NCBI GenBank assembly: GCA_028671895.1
Contig: CM053800.1
Location: 17,257,886-17,321,885 of the forward strand
Length of the DNA stretch: 64,000 bases
Direction: 5' to 3'
From: Oenanthe sinensis
Taxonomy: Eukaryota > Streptophyta > Magnoliopsida > Apiales > Apiaceae
The translations under genes were made by a program, and so were the position numbers. The notes below the pieces were generated by a model. That model was not told the origin of the DNA. It worked only from the letters and a program-made list of their open reading frames with translations, and made no database searches. Positions 56,649-64,000 of the stretch are shown one piece after another. Numbering within the stretch: position 1 is the first letter of the stretch; the number at the start of each line of letters is the position of its first letter.

Positions 56649-57398
56649 TGCTATGAATATATTCATTTGATGATGTACAAAATACTAGAACAAAATCTAT
56701 CATAGTTTATCTGTAACAAGTCTTTCTAGTCTCTGAACTTTTATATAATCAGATTCTAGATGGTCAACATTCAAAGATGTCATTTGTACTTAAAAAAATT
56801 TCAAAAGAAAATGAAACCAGAGTCTGGATGCAAATCAGAGTCTGCAAGTCAATCAGGGTCTATAGACTATCAGAGTCTATAGTCTATCAGACACTGAAGA
56901 TCATCAGAGTCTGAAGTCTTTCAAAGTCTATAAAGCAGAAGCTTTATTTGGAATGTGATCAACAGAAAGGGAAAGCTTCGAAGATAAAGACATTTATATT
57001 ACAGATATGTTATGGGAAGGAAAGAGAATTTTAGAAGAAAATTGTCAACTAATAATTAGGAATTATATTCCTATTGTAATTTGATTTTCTGCTATTAGTT
57101 GATAGGCAGCTCTCTATATAAACATTCTATGTAACCTAATATTATTGTCGAAGTTTTGTGACAGAGAGCATAGAGATAGAGAGAGTTGCTGTGAAAACAC
57201 AGATAAGCTGCTAAGGTTATGTACACCTTATGAGAGTATGTATTCAATATTCTTTAATACAAACACTGATATTTTTATTCTCTGAGTTTTGATCTTTGTT
57301 AAAATAGTTCAAGTTTGATTCTTTTGAAATTGATTGAAACTAAGGCGAAAAGATCACATAAATATTCAACCCCCTTCTACTTATTAACTCGGAAAACA
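56649..57398 (+). repeat. Element D right LTR
   Basis: Starts TGCTATGAATATATTC, preceded by a weak purine tract AAATATGGGGATAT, and ends GGAAAACA. It holds about ten CAGAGTCT-type words between 56815 and 56935, a TATA box near 57115-57123 and the run TTCAACCCCC at 57365. Confidence 0.85.
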
Positions 57399-60126
57399 AG
57401 CCAGTCTCAACTCTCAATAACAAACCAGGCGGAACCAAATACGGATTACTTTTTGTTAAAATGCTTGAAAAGTTACTCAAAATTGTTTTAGAACGCCACA
57501 TTAGCGCCGTGTTCCGGACTATTCTATATACTAGCATTAGAGCCCGTGCAAGGCACATGACTCGTGTGAATTCTCGTATTTGAACGTACTTTAGTAAATG
57601 CCATAAATTGTAGAAACAAATATATGAATAATGGTTGTTGTTTGCTGCATTATTTTATAAATAGTATGTGTTATATTTTTGATTTTCTAAAACTTACCTC
57701 AAAGAATATTAATATGTGTTTAGATATAATAAATTAAGCACTTTATTCATAGCAATGTGTCTTAAGTAGTAAACTGGTTACACATTTTATTCATAAATTA
57801 TAGATAGTTTCATTTTATTTATATAGAGAGTAATTCATAGGGATAGTTTTTGCAACTTAAGTAGCCTCATGCCTCTTTGTTGCTGCCTAGCTAGTTTCAG
57901 CGTCAGTCTCAGTGTTTCCTGCGCCAGCCTCACTGTTTCCGGCAGCCTCACTGTTTCCTGCATCTATATCATTTTCAGCAGGCCTAATTTCAGATAATCT
58001 TTATTTTTAGTCTTGTACATGTTTAATCTTTATTTTTTCTCGCTGCACTTGAAAGACTTTTATGCCAATTGTCTTGCAAAGCTTTGCAACTTTTCCTCAC
58101 ATACAAGTATATATAGCTACGTAACACTGCCCATTATATGAAAATGCAAGATGTATACTAAGACAATATAATGGGTTGAAAACGAAGGATGTGGAGCTAG
58201 TAAAAGGAGGGGTTTTCATGTTTCCGGCCAAGCCATGATTTTTCTGGCCAATAAAATCAGGCAACTTTCAATTTTTCATGTTCATGTTGAACTCTATTAA
58301 CTAATAATTTAGATGTTTTGAAGCAATTCAATACAATAGGCAAATCGACCAATTTTGATTGGCAAATAAATTTTTTGTGACATGGGCAAACTTAATTTTC
58401 AGCTCTAATCCTATAAAGCATCACAACTGGAGAGAACACGCAAAATTTCAAAACCCATAAAATACATAATAGTAAGCTAATATTTAGAGGTTCAGAGCAT
58501 GCACCTTCTGCGAGGGGACAACCAGAGATAGGCTGACAACAAGAGCGATCCTTTACAGTTAAAGAAGGCGGAGGTAAGGCGGGGAGGCAGTAACGCAGGT
58601 CCGAGGGAGGGAAGAAGATGAGGAAGAGGCAGGAGGGAACCGGGAGAGAGGTATGGACTCACACCGGTTCAATTCGGTTCGGGTATAGAAATAAATGGGG
58701 AATAGGGTCAGAAATAGGCTTGGGTATTTCGTATTGAATAAGCAGGTCTGGAGGGATATATAAATAGGTATGGGGGAGGCATGCAAGGGTAGAATTGTCA
58801 TTTCATACTGAATAAATTTGCTCAGGATAGAATGTGATGTTCTCCTATAAGAGATATAATAGATTAGTGATAAGCTATAAATATTAAGTATAAGCATAAT
58901 ATGATTTGCAATTGAAAATGAATTGAAAACATACAAAAATTAATTAAAATCACATTTTTTTAAAATCTTAAAAATGTTCAATTAAGCCATATCAATTATA
59001 TGGTTCGGAATATAATTTTTTTAAGAATATTTATTATATAATTCATAACCCTAAATCCATCCCGGGCCTTTTATTTTATTTAGTTTTGTTTTACATTAGC
59101 ATTAATTTTATTACTTATATAATTGCTGCTGCTTCAATTAGTTTATAATTTTACACTATACGTTGTTATTCTAGGCCTGGTTACATATTACCTGCTCCAT
59201 GAGCTGCAAGATTGTATACCTACTGGCTACTTCAGGGTTTCAATTTAGTTTGGTTATTGAAAAGCTGCATTATTTTGTAATTACAAATTATGTCAAATAG
59301 GTTGAGCTTATTTTCTGTTAGTTTGTTATATTGGAAATAATTAAACACATAAGCACGGATCATCTTATGTGATACTATGAAGGTTTCAATGTAAAACTAT
59401 AATGTGGAATCGTACCTGATTCAATAACTCTTAAATATAAATACGGTTGAGAGACTTGATCGTGAAACTTGTAAATCCTCTTACTTGATTACGGATTGTG
59501 GGACTTGATCTTCCACAAACTTGATTCGCCTCTAGCCGTATCTCACTCGAACGGATGGGAATGGAGGAGTAGAGATTGTGAATAGTCTTGAGGACCAAAA
59601 TCGTATTATTTTCTTTATATAGTAGCCTAGACCCTATTAACCCTAATAAGGCTTGTTATGGGTATTACACATTACATATATAGCCCATACTCGATAAAAT
59701 GTCTTTGGACTTTTTATTTAGACCACTTAATTAGTCCAAATATAAAATAAATAATATAAATATAATTGTTCTAATTTGTAAGCCCATAATATATAGATTA
59801 ATAAAATAATTTAACATGTTGTGCTTTTGTCTTCTGAATAAAAAAATAGATAATATTATTTTTACTAATTCTGTCATGGACAAAAGTTTTCTATTTAAAT
59901 TTTTATTGATTTTAATTAAATTAAACCCACATTTATTAAAAACAGAACCACATCTATAATATTTAGTTTCATTCAGGAATCAGGATGGAGCAAGGAAATT
60001 GAGATTCCCGGGATCAAATTTTTTTTTTTTTTTTTATCAATTTTCTTTGTGTATATTACCGGAAGATTGCCAGAATAAAATGAGAAATAGCTAACCGACT
60101 CCTCCGAGACACATGATAGATTGCAC
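57399..60126. other. Non-coding stretch with unassigned repeat-like DNA
   Basis: No gene recognised. 57525-57560 (TATATACTAGCATTAGAGCC, then CGTGCAAGGCAC) is a phrase common in plant repeats and could mark a Helitron-like or other terminus. 57900-57965 has three copies of CAGCCTCACTGTTTCC-type words. 59340-59700 looks like LTR or other dispersed repeat sequence but has no paired copy here. The 125-codon minus-strand frame at 58559-58936 is low-complexity and unsupported. Confidence 0.45.
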
Positions 60127-60294
60127 TACAGAGGCCTGTCAATGGATTGGAGTTCCGTTCCGATCCGATCCAAAACCTTATAAGTGGATATGATTTTATA
60201 TAAAATTAATCTAATTCATTAAAAATCCGATCCAATAAACATGGATATGGATTATATATGATCTGATCCGTTAACAATCTGATCCGTTATCTAA

Positions 60295-60369
<75 letters not shown>

Positions 60370-61395
60370 AAATAAATATAATTATATTTATATAAATATG
60401 TAAAATCTAAGTATTTTACTTTTATTGTGAATAGTTATGTTCTTATGTTATACAATTCATTCCTTATGTTTGGTATATATATTTATATTCATATGAAATT
60501 TATAACTTTAATTTAATCTATTGCATAATTCATTTTCAGATTTTATATCCATATATTTAGATTCAGACAAAATCCATAATCTAATATGAACCATTTGAAT
60601 AACTATAATTAATCTATATCCGATTTTGAAATATTAAGGTAAGTTCATTAATATAAACCAAAAAATTTCTTATACCATAAGGTTTAGATAAAATTCATAA
60701 TCTTAATTTGGTATCCAATTCCCGTATCAAATATTGATATAATATAATAAATTTTATTTAAAAATTTACATACCACATAATTAAATAATAAATAACATAT
60801 AAAAATATTATAATATTAGTAAATTATTAAAAAAATAACATATATAGAATATTATAAGTATTTTTTTTTAAATATTTTTGAATAAAATTTAAGATACAAA
60901 GAATTAAAAATAAAAATCAAATATGAATTAAAACACATAAAATATTATTGTATGAGTAAATATTAAATAAAAATTAATACATATAAAATATTATAAATAA
61001 TAATAAAAGAGAAATTAAGATATTCAAAATAAATTTAGATAATAATTAAAATAATTTGAACTTATTATATGAAATTTTTAAACATAAAATAGTTATATAT
61101 AAATATTTTTATATTTATTAGGTTATAATATAATAACATATAAATTATAATATACTGTACGTGATAGCACTCGCAAATAATTTAATTATATAAAATTAGT
61201 AAAATATTTAATTGGATTGGATATCTCATCCGATTACCCATAATCCAAATGTAGCGGATATGGATCGACCTTCAAAATATCCGACATTTCATCTGATCGG
61301 ATCCGATCCGATCCGATAGGGAAAATAAATGGATTGAAACATGAATTTAACATAATCCGATCCAAATCCCATGGGTTGAGCGTGCACTCTCGCGA
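60127..61395. mobile_element. Possible GATCCG-rich non-autonomous element
   Basis: A 1.27-kb AT-rich block bounded by clusters of ATCCGATCC/GGATCGGAT words: left cluster 60151-60290, right cluster 61195-61370. The left end (CTGTCAATGGATTGG) and the complement of the right end (GCTCAACCCATGGGATTTGG) are loosely alike. The interior has a long TA microsatellite and poly(A/T)-rich DNA, no gene. A transposon is plausible, but no target duplication was identified. Confidence 0.4.
60300..60367. repeat. (TA)n microsatellite
   Basis: About 34 uninterrupted TA dinucleotides. Confidence 0.97.
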
Positions 61396-62514
61396 AGCTT
61401 AAAGAATCTAAAGGGCATGAGTCATATATTGTGCGTAGAGCCTTTCCTGCCAAGCGCTATCAGTCCAGCAAGCGCAGTAGCAAGAAAAAGGGTAACAAAC
61501 AATTTCGAAATCTTCTGTATTAATAATTTATAAATATTTTATTATATATTTATTATTAAAAAAATAACTATATTCTAGTTTTTATATTGTAATTTATAAT
61601 TTTTTTATAAGATCATCAATTTTATCAAAAAATTAAGAGTTTAGATATAAAAATAATTTTTTGGGGACAAAAGTTAATATTAAAATTTTAAAAAAAATAA
61701 ATATTTTAATACTACTTACACAACTATTTGGAATTTCGGGACAGTCGTCATTTTAATTTTTAATGGGAAAAACGGCAACTCTACGATTTTAGGTGCACCA
61801 ATTACATCATGTTGCTCCCTAATAATTACATCTACGCATACCGATTAGTTTTCGTAGCATGCATGATTCATAAAATTTTAGTGGCAAGTTTCTCGTGCCA
61901 ATATGTAGTTACTAAAATACAATTGTAAGAGAAGAAGACAAATTGGGATGTCTTTTGCCCCATGCATGCTTTTATGGATAGAATGGATAAAAAGATGACT
62001 CTCTCATTCTCCTCTTCCATCACCCTTTCTTTGTCACTTCACCCATTCATCAATGCCGTCTTCGAATCACAACAAAATCCAAAGTTCATATGAATACAAA
62101 ATACATATAAAAACAAAACAGGAAGAGGAATATCCAGAGAGATGCCATAGTAGCCCATTTCGTAGGAGTGGGTTTCAACCCACAAGAATATACAATAATG
62201 AGACAAGGAAATATGAATGCAACTGTTGAATAATATGAATATATGATCATGACAAATTCACTTCTTAACAGCTTGAGATTAGAGTTCTCAAACTTGAGTA
62301 ACTTTGCCAACATATATATATAGATAGATAGATAGATTTCTATCTACACATATGTGATATACAAGTATAAAGAGAGGACACGTGTCCCTTTTACAAATAT
62401 TTTGTCAAACTGTTATCGGTATAATTTTTATAGAATTAGAAAATATATATTGTCATAAAAACTAAAATTTATTAAAGTATCTCAAATATAATAATCAGTG
62501 TATAGCTAGATATA
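61396..62514. other. Non-coding stretch, nothing recognised
   Basis: AT-rich. It contains TATATATATAGATAGATAGATA near 62313-62334. The 75-codon minus-strand frame at 62086-62313 has a hydrophobic middle but no supporting feature. Confidence 0.5.
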
Positions 62515-62516
62515 TA

Positions 62517-62762
62517 CTCCCTCCGTCCAAAATTAACTGTCCTTGATTTTGCTGAAGTCAAATTGACTCATATTTGACTGAAAATTATATATAATATATA
62601 ATTGAAAAAATTATAAAAAGTATATATTGAAAAGTATATTTAATTTATTTAAAATATATTTTTCAGTTTTTTAAATTTATAAAAAAATAATTTTTAATTC
62701 TCAGTTAAAATTGAATCAAATTGATTAAAAAAATCAAGACAGTTAATTTGATACGAAGGGAG
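62517..62762. mobile_element. Stowaway MITE
   Basis: 246 bp with terminal inverted repeats: CTCCCTCCGTCCAAAATTAA at the left and the complement CTCCCTTCGTATCAAATTAA at the right, both continuing into CTGTC(C)TTGATTTT. It is flanked by TA (62515-62516 and 62763-62764). The CTCCCTCCGT terminus and TA target are diagnostic of Stowaway elements, which move with Tc1/mariner transposases. No coding sequence. Confidence 0.95.
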
Positions 62763-62764
62763 TA

Positions 62765-63565
62765 TATTGTATATATATAATGTGATTTAATGTCCATGAA
62801 GATAAGCGAGCAAATGTGCGAGATTAGGCACGTGATGATATGCCCTGTTGTTATCTGTAACAGTAAGTGGAAAGGCGCGGACAATTTATATCAGCATGGA
62901 AGTGATTGGGCTCCCATGAAGTAGTAGTTAGTTATGAATCGGTTTGATTTCAGCACATGTTCTTAATCAGGACTCATTCTACATGTAATATGCATCCAAA
63001 TGCTGATGACTTCATGCCAGGAATTTGGTGATAATAAATTCGGGAAGGATTGTTGGAATTACGTTGATGATTGGCGGTGATTGATAATGATTTTAGGGTT
63101 GAGATTGCTTAGGTTGAATAGACAACAACACACAAGGTCGTGAGAGATCTTGAATGCCAATGACAGTTCGATAACCCTAGTAATGTGCCTACGTACCTTT
63201 TATATAGGAATCAAGTACAACGTAGTTCTTGGGGAACACGAAAACTAATAATGTTAGATTTCATTCTCCGAATCTGATTTCGTCCACCGCCTAGAATACA
63301 CATGGGCTCGGGTCGTCGAAACCCAACTACGTATAAGGAATATGACGGTTAGGTGATCGGTAAGACATCGTCGCAAACCGGCCTAGACCCAATCCATCAC
63401 CCCTCATATCATAACTATGATGAGTTAACCCTCCATAAAATATTATCCAAGACGATGGAACTAGATCCCCCTAATGGGGTTGAAGCCCAATTAGTCTGGA
63501 TGGAACCTAGCCTTCATAAAAGTTATAATCAGCAAGTCCTTCGAGAATAATAAGTTTTTTGGCTG
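62765..63565. other. Non-coding stretch at the start of a right-edge repeat
   Basis: No gene recognised. TGTTGGAATTACGTTGATG near 63051 could be an LTR start, followed by LTR-like text, but the other end lies beyond the window. The 65-codon frame at 63353-63550 lies in this repeat-like DNA and is unsupported. Confidence 0.4.
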
Positions 63566-64000
63566 ACAATGGGCGAGGCTTCATTATAATTGGCGAGGCC
63601 CAAACGAGAGTGTCCATAACTTAAATATCTCCATTACATCAGGCGAAGTCGAAAAGGGATAAAATCCAAGCCCCAAGTTAAACAACATTAGATGCTCCAT
63701 TTTATCCGTAAATTGGGCGAGGTTGATTAATGGGCAAGCCCACACACATTAATCCTAGGTCCAACAACACTGAGCATATCCTACGGCATGGATAATTGTT
63801 TATCAATCGAAGCCCTCCCTGATTCAGGCGAGGCTAATCTTAAATATAGAAAGGCAGATTTTACCCATAACAACTACACCCCCAGTGTCTTGTGATTTTA
63901 TTGAATTACAGGATACTACTCATATCCTTCTGTAAAATCTACACCATTTGCTTCTTTAATAAGACACTAACCCTATAATGTTTTCGGGCGAAACCTAATC
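63566..64000. repeat. GGCGAGG-word repeat at the right edge
   Basis: GGGCGAGGCTT, GGCGAGGCCC, GGCGAAGTCG, GGGCGAGGTTG, GGCGAGGCTA and GGGCGAAACC occur at about 63570, 63591, 63643, 63716, 63828 and 63987. This looks like the interspersed motif style of an LTR. Family unknown. Confidence 0.5.

Larger units (their letters stand above)
45188..57398 (+). mobile_element. Element D: decayed Sirevirus-like copia element with ORF3
   Basis: A 12.2-kb element with LTRs of 718 and 750 bp, primer site, gag, linker, pol and a long third reading frame. LTRs are clearly diverged and gag-pol and ORF3 have many stops, so it is much older than C. No 5-bp duplication is seen: the left flank is CTATT and the right flank AGCCA. 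The left flank is the ORF3 of element F, but F does not resume on the right. Its family motif CAGAGTCT occurs in the LTRs, the pol-ORF3 gap and coding linkers. Confidence 0.9.

Noticed and set aside
57520..57565. Possible Helitron terminus (CTATATACTAGCATTAGAGC)
   Set aside because: The phrase is common in plant repeats, but no matching 3' hairpin with CTRR was found, so no Helitron is claimed.
58559..58936. 125-codon minus-strand frame with hydrophobic and serine-rich segments
   Set aside because: Low-complexity composition, no recognisable domain, no start context or neighbouring gene support.
63353..63550. 65-codon frame near the right edge
   Set aside because: Lies inside repeat-like sequence with no protein similarity; likely chance.

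Overview
The window is nuclear DNA of a flowering plant, almost certainly a eudicot. It is AT-rich and packed with nested LTR retrotransposons, with plant MITEs (Stowaway, a hAT-like family) and decayed fragments of plant genes (a lipoxygenase and a Myb/SANT-like domain). I found no intact cellular gene. Every long open frame belongs to a Ty1/copia element. The species cannot be read from this sequence.

Layout. 1-3880: minus-strand copia remnants. The 5' LTR and a gag scrap of element A sit inside the gag-pol of older element B. 3890-4622 and 30042-30185: two halves of an old LTR (H) split by element E. 4623-30041: element E, a large LTR element whose LTRs are about 97% identical by eye, with near-matching target duplications (AACTC/AACTG) and an internal region with no recognisable gag or pol. 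10697-24276: element C, a 13.6-kb copia element nested inside E, with a perfect GTATT duplication and LTRs about 99% identical. C carries gag, pol and a third, intact 1204-codon reading frame (ORF3). 30186-36542: MITE, lipoxygenase pseudogene, duplications, microsatellite. 36543-41013: element G, an LTR-gag-LTR derivative flanked by TTAAG. 41608-41969: Myb/SANT-like relic. 42900-45187: minus-strand 3' LTR and ORF3 remnant of element F. 45188-57398: element D, a decayed copia element with gag, pol and a broken ORF3. 57399-64000: non-coding DNA with a GATCCG-rich repeat, a Stowaway MITE and a GGCGAGG-rich repeat.

A, B, C, D and F resemble the Sirevirus (SIRE/Maximus) lineage: primer site TGGTATCARAGC, GGGGGAGAT polypurine tract, LTR ends with TTCAACCCCC, long gag-pol linkers and a third ORF. 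The strongest candidate for something poorly described is ORF3. The C and D copies share an N-terminal domain, then variable linkers, a coiled coil and a charged C-terminal part, and F keeps a related tail. Second, each family repeats its own short motif through its LTR. In C and D the same motif recurs, inverted or palindromic, in the non-coding gap between pol and ORF3. In D it also fills the coding linkers.

Nesting order and LTR divergence agree: H is oldest, then E, then C. E and C share an LTR block of about 100 bp, so coding-less E may have moved with proteins from C-like relatives. All functional statements are inferences from sequence patterns; no database search was run.
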